From positions 1 to 64,000 of IMG/VR virus record IMGVR_UViG_3300010883_000017: 64,000 nucleotides of DNA; one strand, 5' to 3'. The notes beneath the pieces were generated by a model. The model did not search any database. It saw only the letters and a list, made by a program, of their open reading frames with translations, and was not told the origin of the DNA. Positions 16,086-23,344 of this stretch are shown here, piece by piece (the first letter of the stretch is position 1; every line of letters starts with the position of its first letter). A program made the translations under genes and the position numbers. This DNA is from a virus.

Positions 16086-16682
16086 ATGGCGACCACGGAA
16101 ACGGCACAAACCCCGGCGCTAGCCACGCCAGTTGAAGTTCGATTTAGAGCTGCAACAGGTTCGCGCTTTAATAAAGCAGATGCTGAACGAATTGGGCCCG
16201 AACTACTGCGGCTGAAGAAGCACCACGGAGTTCTTACCAAGGATCTACTTGTACAAAAGGCGCAGAGCGCCCGCTCGATCTTGCATGCTGATTTTAATTG
16301 GGATGACGCAACAGCTGCGCATGCCCACCGATTGGAGCAAGCACGTTACATACTGCGGTCCATCATGATTGTGTGGGATGAGAGCACACCTGATGGCGGT
16401 GTCGAGCAGGTGTCTACGCGCTTGTTCCACAGTGTCCGCGTGAACAGCGATGATGAGGATGCCCCAACAAACCGCGGTACCCGCAGTCAACGCGTACACG
16501 TCACGTTTCGAGATGTGGTTGAGAACCCGGAATACGCTCAACAGGTCATCGATTCTATGGAACGAGCAGTAGTGCGGTTGGATGCACGATTTCGGTTTTA
16601 TTTGGATAAAGTTCCAATGTTTGCCGAAAGGTACCAGGGACTTTTTGACGAGATTACCGCCTTGGAAGATAACATAGACTAG
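16086..16682 (+). CDS. Unknown conserved helical protein, 198 aa
   Basis: ATG 16086 follows AAGGAGGTAGCT, a strong ribosome-binding site. The protein is helical, with RFNKADAERIGPELLRLK and an aromatic/His region LHADFNWDDATAAHAHRLEQ. A C-terminal amphipathic helical region follows. Its conserved look suggests a phage housekeeping protein, but I cannot name the family. It precedes the structured leader region. Confidence 0.6.
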   Translation: MATTETAQTPALATPVEVRFRAATGSRFNKADAERIGPELLRLKKHHGVLTKDLLVQKAQSARSILHADFNWDDATAAHAHRLEQARYILRSIMIVWDESTPDGGVEQVSTRLFHSVRVNSDDEDAPTNRGTRSQRVHVTFRDVVENPEYAQQVIDSMERAVVRLDARFRFYLDKVPMFAERYQGLFDEITALEDNID

Positions 16683-17125
16683 TTGTAGACTAGTTATCGG
16701 TCGTGGCTACTTGAGGAACTATCGTTGACAGTCCTGCACTGTGCCAGACGTTAATCGGCCCCGTGAGTGTTATTTTTGTCACTGCGGGTGTCAAATTTGA
16801 CACTCACGGGTACTCGGTGCGTTATTTTCAGTAAAAACTAAGTATTTGGTCGTACCCAGCTAGCACGTAGATAACATCAATATTCGTTGATACGTGTACT
16901 TCTTGTAAATTTCGTCAACAATTATGATTTTGGCTTAAACCATTAGAAATAAAGGAGTTACGTGGGGTCTAGAGGCCGACCGCTAGGGAGGCGTCTTTAG
17001 ACCCACAACACCCCACAGGGTGTTAATAGCATAACTTTTATGCTATTGCGATTTGACACTTTCGGGCACTTCGCCTGATTTTGCGGGCACTTCGCCCGAA
17101 AAGCACTGCAAGGAGGGTTCCCACA
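16683..17125 (+). promoter_or_regulatory. Structured non-coding leader region with alternative stems and a leader ORF
   Basis: No ordinary gene fits in these 443 bases. Features in order: TTGACA at 16725-16730 with a GTTAAT at 16750 (spacer 19, weak promoter match); inverted repeat ACAGT-N5-ACTGT (16729-16743); an 11-bp stem pairing 16760-16770 with 16800-16810 that competes with the palindrome GTGTCAAATTTGACAC (16788-16803) and with a shorter CCCG/CGGG stem; a 12-codon ORF at 16962-17000; stems AACACCC/GGGTGTT and AATAGCATAA/TTATGCTATT; and a repeated GGGCACTTCGCC(T/C)GA. This looks like a long 5' leader with mutually exclusive structures ahead of the 17126 operon. Confidence 0.55.
16962..17000 (+). 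CDS. Possible 12-codon leader peptide
   Basis: AAAGGAG (16951-16957) precedes GTG 16962 by a good distance. The short frame encodes MGSRGRPLGRRL and stops at TAG 16998-17000, just before two stable hairpins. It could be a translated leader peptide that controls the downstream stems, or the remnant start of a lost gene. There is no independent proof that it is translated. Confidence 0.35.
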   Translation: MGSRGRPLGRRL

Positions 17126-17476
17126 GTGACACGAGAGACGCAGATTCTTCGATTAACCGCAGATGAGGTGGCGAGATTAGAGCGCCTATGTACGGCGCCG
17201 GACCCTGATGTTGAAAATAACGCAGTTGTTTTCGATCGCAGTGTTTCGTTTAGTTCCAATTGTGTGGGTTACGTTCAGGTGATTTCTAGCGCTCATCCGG
17301 GTAAAAAGCCGTGTTGGACGCAGGCCGTGCTTTTTCAGCAGGGGGTATCGGATGAGCTCCTGGAGCTCGTTTGCACGCCGCCGGGCGATACAGTTCTAGG
17401 CGAATACAATATGCATCTTGGTGATAGGGAGTACACGATTGACGTAGTTCTAGACAAGAACGAGGAGTTTGTTTAA
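17126..17476 (+). CDS. Unknown protein, 116 aa
   Basis: GTG 17126 follows AAGGAGGG with good spacing and removes an upstream extension that lies in the repeated GGGCACTTCGCC region. The N-terminus is a helix rich in Glu/Arg (TADEVARLERLC), the rest predicted beta strands. The stop overlaps the next start by one base. No family recognised. Confidence 0.55.
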   Translation: MTRETQILRLTADEVARLERLCTAPDPDVENNAVVFDRSVSFSSNCVGYVQVISSAHPGKKPCWTQAVLFQQGVSDELLELVCTPPGDTVLGEYNMHLGDREYTIDVVLDKNEEFV

Positions 17477-18279
17477 TGGCAACACTGTTATTGGGCCCCC
17501 GCGTCCCAAACGTGGCGGCCACGTGGCGTAGCGGTATGAGGGAAGTTTTGCCCCTTCCTTGCTCAAATTTTCGTGAGTCTGCGCGTGCGCTAGCTCAGGA
17601 TGATCTTCTTCGCGCGTGTTACCTTATTGAGAAAGTGTGGGAGTTCGACGAGATATACCGGGGTGACTACTGGCCACCCAGGTCGGAGCGTGTGGATATT
17701 CCGGAAGCTATTTTTGCAGCCACAGCAGTCGACCGGTATCCGGCGAACATATCGCTTATTTGTTGGTGGTCTTTGTGGCGAGATTTTCCAGTCGCGCTTG
17801 CCCTATACGAACACGAGCTGCTGATGACGGTAAAAGCCCACAACCAGCCCGGCCAGACGGGTATTCAAGGCAGGTACTTTCGAGATCTATCAACAGCCGT
17901 TTATCGGTGCGGTAGGCGTCTTCGCGAAGCTGACGTACCTCCTGCGTCTAAATTAGCGCGAAAGATTATAAAGGAGGTTGAATGGCTGGGGGACGAGCGG
18001 CTTCACTCGTGTCACCGGAGCTACCTTACGCATTCTAATCGTAAGTGGTATGGCCAGTACGGCTGGCGAGATCCTAATATCAAGCTGCGGGTTGACCAAA
18101 CGGTTAAACGGACGACCTTGTTTGATCACGTCGGTGTGGCAATGTGCCAGACCGACTACGGGCTGCCGATGTTTGCGTATGAGTTTTGGTTTCCGGATAG
18201 CGTTGTTGAATTTGCTGAATGCGTTCGGTACGAGCATCCGGGTTTGCTGCGCGCAGGCGGACTAGCGGTGCCCGTCTAA
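17476..18279 (+). CDS. Pyrimidine-dimer DNA glycosylase-like protein (diverged)
   Basis: The 267-residue protein aligns by eye with the MSMEG_6728/pyrimidine-dimer-glycosylase family. It has LPLPCSNFRESARALAQDDLLRAC near the start (family: fSAxxLDxxRLxKQ), a central WRDFPVALALYEHELL (family: WRxHPAVxxWxGYExAL) and HSCHRSYLTHSNRKWYGQYG near 183-202 (family: HxSNLLRKxPxYY). The usual Arg-Leu-Gly-Lys sequence of the first motif is altered to DDLLRA, so repair activity is uncertain. Such enzymes remove UV photoproducts. It opens the operon downstream of the structured leader region. Confidence 0.5.
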   Translation: MATLLLGPRVPNVAATWRSGMREVLPLPCSNFRESARALAQDDLLRACYLIEKVWEFDEIYRGDYWPPRSERVDIPEAIFAATAVDRYPANISLICWWSLWRDFPVALALYEHELLMTVKAHNQPGQTGIQGRYFRDLSTAVYRCGRRLREADVPPASKLARKIIKEVEWLGDERLHSCHRSYLTHSNRKWYGQYGWRDPNIKLRVDQTVKRTTLFDHVGVAMCQTDYGLPMFAYEFWFPDSVVEFAECVRYEHPGLLRAGGLAVPV

Positions 18280-18524
18280 TGGCTTGGAAACCTACCAAAT
18301 TTGATATCATATGGTCAGAAAATCTGATCAGAGTTATGAAGCAGGACGGTATCTGGTCGACTAAAGATGGCAGGTCTACTTACAAATTCGACCATAAGAA
18401 TAAGACTCTTGTTACAGTGCTGAACCATAACCCGGAGTTACACGAACGAATCCGGATCATATTTTCAAAGCTAGGCTGGTCTGTGGATGACAGTGCCCCG
18501 ACGCTTGACCCGGAGAGAAATTAA
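18279..18524 (+). CDS. Unknown small protein, 81 aa
   Basis: ATG 18279 forms a TAATG junction with the upstream stop. The protein reads as a beta-rich N-terminus (FDIIWSENLIRVMKQDGIWS) with a helical end. No family recognised. Confidence 0.55.
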   Translation: MAWKPTKFDIIWSENLIRVMKQDGIWSTKDGRSTYKFDHKNKTLVTVLNHNPELHERIRIIFSKLGWSVDDSAPTLDPERN

Positions 18525-18781
18525 TGGCAAAAAAGCGGCAACGAAAGAAGAAGATACATGTGAATATGCATATTATTAGGAAGAATACTAAGGAGGGCAC
18601 GGCGGAACCGCCGATTACCGTTAAATGTGGTAGGGAAAACCACTACTGTAGCGAAGCCGAGATTCTTGGTATTTCCAAGTTGGTATACTCTCCGCATAGT
18701 CCGCTACTGAGTTGCGGGGCGCGGCTGGTTTTGGAAACCAAGGCATCTGTTGTTATGGATAACACAAAGGTTGTTGAGTGA
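18524..18781 (+). CDS. Unknown conserved small phage protein, 85 aa
   Basis: The start overlaps the upstream stop by one base. A very basic N-terminus (AKKRQRKKKIHVNMHIIRKN) is followed by beta-rich sequence with SCGARLVLET near the end. The layout matches small phage proteins I recall but no function is known. Confidence 0.55.
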   Translation: MAKKRQRKKKIHVNMHIIRKNTKEGTAEPPITVKCGRENHYCSEAEILGISKLVYSPHSPLLSCGARLVLETKASVVMDNTKVVE

Positions 18782-19146
18782 ATAGAAATGACGATATTCC
18801 GGGCGCCAACTACGTAGAGAAGGGTTGGGGCCACGAGAAGTGGATTGTGAATACCCCTGAGTATTGCGGGAAGATTCTTCATGTGAAAAAGGGGAAGCGT
18901 TGTTCATGGCACTATCACCGGCTTAAAGACGAGACGTTTTATGTCCAGTCTGGGCGCGTGATGGTGTTCATCGGTGAGGGCAACAACGAGGAACAGGCTG
19001 AGATGCTCGTACTAGAGCCCAGCGACTCGTTGCATATCCCGCCAGACACGCGGCACTTCTTCTTCGCACTCAGCGATGTGGACATCTTTGAATTCAGCAC
19101 GCATCATGAGGACAACGATTCGATTCGCATTACTAAAGGAGATTGA
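18778..19146 (+). CDS. Cupin-domain protein (mannose-6-phosphate isomerase-like)
   Basis: The 122-residue single cupin starts YVEKGWGHEKWIVN, typical of type II phosphomannose-isomerase-like cupins. Metal ligands are visible in CSWHYHRLKDETFYVQSG (His, His, Glu) and in the second motif SLHIPPDTRHFFFA. It probably binds a divalent metal and acts on a sugar or small molecule, which fits the nucleotide-sugar genes downstream. GTG 18778 overlaps the previous gene by four bases. Confidence 0.75.
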   Translation: MNRNDDIPGANYVEKGWGHEKWIVNTPEYCGKILHVKKGKRCSWHYHRLKDETFYVQSGRVMVFIGEGNNEEQAEMLVLEPSDSLHIPPDTRHFFFALSDVDIFEFSTHHEDNDSIRITKGD

Positions 19147-19149
19147 GCT

Positions 19150-19524
19150 GTGGTTAACCGCGAGCCCACTATTTACGTAGCAGGGCCTATGCGCGGCCAT
19201 GCGGACTTCAATCATCCAGCTTTTGATCGCCAGTCTAAGGTGTTGCATAGCCAGGGCTGGGTAGTGATCAACCCTGCTGATATGGATAGGAGCGTCCCCG
19301 GGGCTTTCGCCGTGGGCCTGGATGATCCCGAGTTCTTACGGGACGCGTTACGCCGTGACATCATAGAGATCTGTAACAAGTGCACGGCAATCTACATGAT
19401 GAGTGGCTGGGAAAGCAGCAGGGGCGCCAAGGCCGAGTGGGCGATTGCCAAAGCCCTGGGCCTGGATATTTACTACGAGGCACCACTACCACGAGTGAGA
19501 ACTGAAGTTGGTCCCAAGCAGTAA
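19150..19524 (+). CDS. DUF4406 / nucleoside 2-deoxyribosyltransferase-like protein
   Basis: The 124-residue protein begins with IYVAGPMRG and has MMSGWESSRGAKAEWAIAKALGLDIYY near the end, the two signatures of DUF4406. This group is related to nucleoside 2-deoxyribosyltransferases, which act on nucleosides or nucleotides. GTG 19150 follows AAAGGAG. A nucleotide-salvage or nucleotide-modifying role is likely from the family. Confidence 0.8.
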   Translation: MVNREPTIYVAGPMRGHADFNHPAFDRQSKVLHSQGWVVINPADMDRSVPGAFAVGLDDPEFLRDALRRDIIEICNKCTAIYMMSGWESSRGAKAEWAIAKALGLDIYYEAPLPRVRTEVGPKQ

Positions 19525-19536
19525 AGGAGTACTGCG

Positions 19537-19749
19537 ATGGCGAAGAAGAAGAAGAGGAAAGCGCAGGTTGAGACGCGGACGCATTACGCTACGCGTGCAC
19601 TTTCAGATAATAAAGAGCGAGTTTGTTTACGGTGTAGCAGACTTTTTAAATCTCTGGGACCGGGTAATCGGGTGTGCCAAGCGTGCACAACTGCTAATAA
19701 GACTGTGCAGATAACACAACGTTATACGCATATGCATGAAGAGGAGTAA
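19537..19749 (+). CDS. Small zinc-knuckle protein, 70 aa (paralogue 1)
   Basis: A Lys/Arg-rich N-terminus is followed by VCLRCSRLFKSLGPGNRVCQAC, a two-CxxC zinc knuckle around a GxGNR turn. The same CLRC...GxGNRxCxxC motif occurs at 28987-29211, so the phage has two paralogues. Probably binds nucleic acid; no specific role known. ATG 19537 follows AAGGAG. Confidence 0.65.
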   Translation: MAKKKKRKAQVETRTHYATRALSDNKERVCLRCSRLFKSLGPGNRVCQACTTANKTVQITQRYTHMHEEE

Positions 19750-19753
19750 GACA

Positions 19754-19936
19754 ATGCGATGGGCGGAAGACGACGAGCGCGTGCGTGATGAGGTTGAGTC
19801 CACTGTTGATGAGCTTATCGACGCCGGATTTGCTGAATCGTTTCTTGGTGAAGATGGGGACGTCAGGTTCCGACTTACTCCTGCGGGAAGAGAGCAGGCT
19901 AGGGATATTATAGGGAAAACGGAGGAAGATGAGTGA
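19754..19936 (+). CDS. Small winged-helix-like protein, 60 aa
   Basis: ATG 19754 lies 8 bases after GAGGAG. The pattern VDELIDAGFAESFLGEDGDVRFRLTPAGREQAR looks like the end of a winged-helix domain (helix, wing, LTPAGR). The stop overlaps the RT start by four bases, so it leaves no room for a retron RNA between them. It may be co-expressed with the RT. Confidence 0.5.
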   Translation: MRWAEDDERVRDEVESTVDELIDAGFAESFLGEDGDVRFRLTPAGREQARDIIGKTEEDE

Positions 19937-20706
19937 TTAATTGGTCAGACTGGGTGGCGCGGGAGTATAACGTGTATCCCATGGTCACTGGCCAGAAGAC
20001 GCGTTGGATCGAAGCTCCCAGCGAGGAACTTAAAGAGATACAGCGTTTGCTGCTGGATACCTTGTTATACAAGCTTGAACCGACAGAGTATGCGCATGGG
20101 TTTGTACCCGGCCGCTCGATCGTTACTAACGCCAGCTGTCATGTTGGCAAGAAGTGGGTACTTACAGCGGATATCAAGAACTTCTTTCCCTCGGTGACGA
20201 AAGCCCAGGTTATTGATGTGCTTGCGCCGTTGGAGCTCGCGCCGGAGCGCCAGGCTATCATCGTGGAGCTAGCGACTCTGCGCGGGCATCTACCGCAAGG
20301 AGCCCCGACCAGCCCGCATTTGGCTAACCTGGTTGCAGGGTGGTTGGACATTAGATTGGCAGCAATGTGTCGCCGTGACGTTATTACGTATACGCGATAC
20401 GCTGATGATTTAGCTTTTTCTGGTTATGAGGGTAGCCCACATTGGATGCTATCCGTTATTGAGCGCACAGTTGCTGAATGCGGCTTTCAGCTGGCTCGTG
20501 ATAAAACTCATATCATGACTGCTAACCAGCGACAGATGGTTACTGGGTTAGTTGTTAATGAAAAGGTAGCGCTACCTAAAGGTAAGCGGCGTATACTACG
20601 TGCTATGTTGCACAGGTTGCATTGCAGCGAGGTCGTTGACCTGGAGCAGCTTAAGAAAGTACAGGGCCATGTGGCAATGGCGAGATTGGTTGAAACAGGG
20701 GGATGA
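19933..20706 (+). CDS. Retron-type reverse transcriptase
   Basis: The 257-residue protein carries the RT core in order: ADIKNFFPSV (about residues 79-88), LPQGAPTSPHLANL (120-133), YTRYADDLAF with catalytic YADD (156-159) and AECGFQL (181-187). It also has both retron hallmarks: NASCH, matching the NAxxH X-region (66-70), and VTG (203-205) in VTGLVVN, the Y-region. The QGxxxSP motif excludes diversity-generating retroelements. It is somewhat shorter than typical retron RTs, with a short thumb. No msr-msd RNA space exists beside it: it overlaps the previous gene by four bases and the next starts three bases later. It should make msDNA-like cDNA if a trans RNA template exists. Confidence 0.85.
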   Translation: MINWSDWVAREYNVYPMVTGQKTRWIEAPSEELKEIQRLLLDTLLYKLEPTEYAHGFVPGRSIVTNASCHVGKKWVLTADIKNFFPSVTKAQVIDVLAPLELAPERQAIIVELATLRGHLPQGAPTSPHLANLVAGWLDIRLAAMCRRDVITYTRYADDLAFSGYEGSPHWMLSVIERTVAECGFQLARDKTHIMTANQRQMVTGLVVNEKVALPKGKRRILRAMLHRLHCSEVVDLEQLKKVQGHVAMARLVETGG

Positions 20707-20709
20707 GTA

Positions 20710-21072
20710 ATGGCTAAAGTAAACAAGCTGAAGGGAATGAAGCTGTATAACTATTTGTGCACGATCGATCGCGTAATTGATGGCGATACCGTGGACGTGA
20801 TTGTTGACATGGGCTTTTACTTGAAGCAGACGGTTCGTATTCGTTTATTGAATGTGAACACTCCTGAGCGAGGCGAAGATGAGTGGAGCATTGCTACGGA
20901 GGCGCTTAAGGATTTGATTAAACAAGGGGAAAAAGTTGATAAGAATTTTTGGCTTAGTACCCACAAAACCGGTAAATTTGGTAGATGGTTGGGGATGTTG
21001 GTTTCTTATGATAAAGAGATCGCTATTAACCTAACCATGGCTGACCGCTGGCCCTCGAAGTGGGGAGAGTGA
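20710..21072 (+). CDS. Thermonuclease/SNase-like protein
   Basis: The 120-residue protein has the SNase motif TIDRVIDGDTVDVIVDMGF, then VRIRLLNVNTPER (Arg and Glu of the active site) and a later HKTGKFGRWLG carrying a conserved Arg. These enzymes cleave DNA or RNA with calcium. It is shorter than secreted staphylococcal nuclease and has no signal peptide, so it would act inside the cell. It lies immediately after the RT gene. Confidence 0.75.
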   Translation: MAKVNKLKGMKLYNYLCTIDRVIDGDTVDVIVDMGFYLKQTVRIRLLNVNTPERGEDEWSIATEALKDLIKQGEKVDKNFWLSTHKTGKFGRWLGMLVSYDKEIAINLTMADRWPSKWGE

Positions 21073-21084
21073 GGAGTACACGTG

Positions 21085-21231
21085 ATGTGTGATCAGGAAG
21101 AGCACAATCAGAAAGATGATGCGCAAAGCAGTTGTTCTGCTGATACCGGCTGGCAAATACAGGAAGAAGTAATTAGATGGATGACAGAGGGGACAGATCC
21201 TCACATGTCACCAAGATCGGATTGTGGATAG
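21085..21231 (+). CDS. Unknown small acidic protein, 48 aa
   Basis: ATG 21085 follows GAGGAG, with an adjacent in-frame GTG at 21082, and the frame closes at TAG 21229-21231, sharing one base with the next GTG start. The peptide is Asp/Glu/Gln-rich with a single CxxE-like start and a Trp-rich middle. Gene-like spacing on both sides is the main support. Confidence 0.45.
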   Translation: MCDQEEHNQKDDAQSSCSADTGWQIQEEVIRWMTEGTDPHMSPRSDCG

Positions 21232-21803
21232 TGATTGACCTTGTGCTTATAGATATGGATGGAGTGCTGGCGGACTTCGCACGGCACGCGCTAGCCAAGT
21301 TTGATCGGCTGGACGTTTATGACAACTGGCCTGCGGGCAAGTACGAAATTGACGAGATCGTAGGGATTCCGCAGGATGAGTTCTGGGCAGAGCTCGATAA
21401 AGAAGGGCCGGAATTCTGGTCTAGTTTGCCGGTGTTGCCGTGGGCCGCTGAGTTATGCTCACTGGCGCGTGAGAAGGTTGGTAATTTCCACATCTCTACG
21501 TCGCCAAGTCGGGCTCCCGCATCCAGCATGGGCAAGGTACACTGGTTGCAGCAGTTCTTTGATCCGCGCTTTCGTCGGTACATGTTGGGCAGCCACAAGC
21601 ATTTGATGGCGAAGCCTGGCGTGGTTTTGATTGACGACAGCGATGCAAAGTGTGAAAAGTTCATTGAGGCAGGCGGTGGCGCTATTTTGTTTCCGCAGCC
21701 GTGGAACAGTAACTACGATCAAATCGATGCCCGGAAACCGTACGGTAGCCGCCTGGCTTTCGTAGAAAACCAGCTCGACGAGATCAGTAATCGAGGGCAC
21801 TGA
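21231..21803 (+). CDS. HAD-superfamily phosphatase (deoxyribonucleotidase-like)
   Basis: The 190-residue protein has the HAD nucleophile motif IDMDGVLADF (D8, D10) right at the start, a Thr/Ser-type motif HISTSPSR near the middle, and VVLIDDSDAKCEKF near the end as the Mg-binding motif. PEFWSSLPVLPWA resembles 5'(3')-deoxyribonucleotidases. It probably dephosphorylates nucleotides. GTG 21231 overlaps the upstream stop and puts the motif at the N-terminus. Confidence 0.75.
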   Translation: MIDLVLIDMDGVLADFARHALAKFDRLDVYDNWPAGKYEIDEIVGIPQDEFWAELDKEGPEFWSSLPVLPWAAELCSLAREKVGNFHISTSPSRAPASSMGKVHWLQQFFDPRFRRYMLGSHKHLMAKPGVVLIDDSDAKCEKFIEAGGGAILFPQPWNSNYDQIDARKPYGSRLAFVENQLDEISNRGH

Positions 21804-21805
21804 CT

Positions 21806-22738
21806 ATGCGTAAGGGCATTATCTTGGCAGGTGGTCGTGGCACACGGTTGTTTCCCGCAACGATTGCGGTAAGCAAGCAACTGCTGCCCATCTACGATAA
21901 GCCCATGGTTTACTACCCGCTTACGACGCTCATGCTTAGCGGCATTAAAGACGTGCTCATTATTACGACACCTCGTGATCGGGATTCGTATTGGAGTGTG
22001 TTGTCAGATGGCGCCGACTGGGGCATCAATATTGAGTACCGGATACAGGATGCACCGCGCGGTATTGCTGAGGCGTTCATAATCGCTGAAGAGTGGTTGG
22101 ATGGTGCGTCGTGTAGCTTGATCCTGGGAGACAATATTTTCTACGGAGATAAGCTGGCAGATAGATTGCGCACGGTTAGCGAATTGCAGGGGAGCACTAT
22201 ATTTGCGTACAGGGTTCCCGACCCACGTGAATACGGAGTAGTTGAGTGCGACGAAGCCGGTACGGTAATCTCTATTGAGGAGAAACCAACGGAGCCTAAA
22301 TCTAATTACGCTGTAACAGGGTTGTATTTTTACGGGCCGGACGTTGTTGATGTTGCAAAAAGTGTAGCGGCGTCGAAGCGCGGAGAATTAGAAATTACGG
22401 ATGTGAATCGCGTCTATATGGAGCGCGGGGAGCTTAACGTAGTTAACCTGGGACGGGGCACCGCCTGGTTTGATACCGGCGCACACGATGCGATGCTTAC
22501 TGCATCTACGTTTGTTCAACTAATGCAGCAGCAACAAGGAACTTTGATTGGATGCCCGGAAGAAGTTGCGTGGAGGATGGGTTGGATCACGGATGAAGCG
22601 CTGCTTAAATTATCTCGGGTGTATAGCGCGAGTGGTTACGGTGCTTATTTAGCAGCATTATTGGAAGATGAAGCAGGGCCGTCCTCGGGGCCGTTAGCGG
22701 ATCTTGTTGTTGGGTCGGCACGAGGCCGTGCGTCGTGA
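21806..22738 (+). CDS. rmlA: Glucose-1-phosphate thymidylyltransferase
   Basis: The 310-residue protein matches RmlA: LAGGRGTRLFPAT (residues 7-19), SKQLLPIYDKPMVYYPL, LILGDNIFYG, VVECDEAGTVISIEEKP and GTAWFDTGAHDAML. It makes dTDP-glucose from dTTP and glucose-1-phosphate, the first step to dTDP-deoxysugars. The C-terminus is slightly longer than in cellular enzymes. With the RmlB-like protein downstream, the phage can make a dTDP-4-keto-6-deoxy sugar; RmlC and RmlD are not in the window. Confidence 0.9.
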   Translation: MRKGIILAGGRGTRLFPATIAVSKQLLPIYDKPMVYYPLTTLMLSGIKDVLIITTPRDRDSYWSVLSDGADWGINIEYRIQDAPRGIAEAFIIAEEWLDGASCSLILGDNIFYGDKLADRLRTVSELQGSTIFAYRVPDPREYGVVECDEAGTVISIEEKPTEPKSNYAVTGLYFYGPDVVDVAKSVAASKRGELEITDVNRVYMERGELNVVNLGRGTAWFDTGAHDAMLTASTFVQLMQQQQGTLIGCPEEVAWRMGWITDEALLKLSRVYSASGYGAYLAALLEDEAGPSSGPLADLVVGSARGRAS

Positions 22739-22812
22739 GTGCGGTGGGTGTCCTCCTACTTGCTGTGGTCCCCGGATCACGGTAAGTGACCGAGTACCTC
22801 CTTTCCTCGGAT

Positions 22813-22841
22813 AAACTAGGTACGGTCACCGTCCTAGTTTT
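22813..22841 (+). terminator. Hairpin with TTTT tail after rmlA
   Basis: AAACTAGG (22813-22820) pairs with CCTAGTTT (22833-22840), with an inner ACGGT/ACCGT stem, ending in TTTT. A TATAAT at 22847-22852 follows closely, so the same place may hold a terminator and a promoter; no good -35 box was found for it. Confidence 0.55.
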
Positions 22842-22910
22842 CGCGTTATAATGCCAGGCGCGTCCCTAACCACGACGGCATTTATTTTAAACTCCAGGGA
22901 GGGGGATTCG

Positions 22911-23072
22911 ATGGGCGTTATCGCGCTAGTATTCGGGATTCTGCTGTATCTCGTTGTAGCTTACGATTTTTATAGCAAAAAGAATTACTCGTTAATGATA
23001 GTATTTATTTGCTATGCGTTAGCGAACATTGGATTTATCATGGCTGCACTTAAGAGCGGAAAGGATTTATGA
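22911..23072 (+). CDS. Small two-helix membrane protein, 53 aa
   Basis: ATG 22911 follows AGGGAGGGGG. Two hydrophobic segments (VIALVFGILLYLVVAYDFY and LMIVFICYALANIGFIMAA) are joined by a short Lys-rich turn, giving a hairpin membrane protein. No family recognised. Confidence 0.6.
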   Translation: MGVIALVFGILLYLVVAYDFYSKKNYSLMIVFICYALANIGFIMAALKSGKDL

Positions 23073-23344
23073 TGAGATATTTTAAAGGTCGAGGAGCAAA
23101 AGATACAAAGATTCTTAATGCGTATCTTGATATACGTCATAAAATGAAAGAAGCGGAGAAGTTGCTGGTTGAGCTGATCGAGCACCCTGGGTTCGATGAT
23201 GCACTGGCAGCTGGGCCGGGGTTTAAAGCAGTACGCGAAGCGGCGCAGGACCGCCGGGCTAAGGTAGCTAAACTAGAGCTTGTGTTAGCTAAGCTCGGGT
23301 TATCGGACATGGGGTTTAAGTATGTCGACGGAGATAAAAAATGA
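23069..23344 (+). CDS. Unknown helical protein, 91 aa
   Basis: The start lies in an ATGATGA overlap with the upstream stop. The protein is almost entirely helical and charged (HKMKEAEKLLVELIEHPGF, then AAQDRRAKVAKLELVLAKLG), possibly a short coiled coil. No family recognised. Confidence 0.55.
   Translation: MMRYFKGRGAKDTKILNAYLDIRHKMKEAEKLLVELIEHPGFDDALAAGPGFKAVREAAQDRRAKVAKLELVLAKLGLSDMGFKYVDGDKK

Noticed and set aside
16683-17125. Known riboswitch or T-box
   Set aside because: No class-specific core (for example T-box sequence or a TPP/SAM/cobalamin core) was recognised, so only a generic leader is claimed.
19933-20706. Diversity-generating retroelement
   Set aside because: The RT has QGAPTSP rather than the DGR-type SQ motif, and no template/variable repeat pair was seen.
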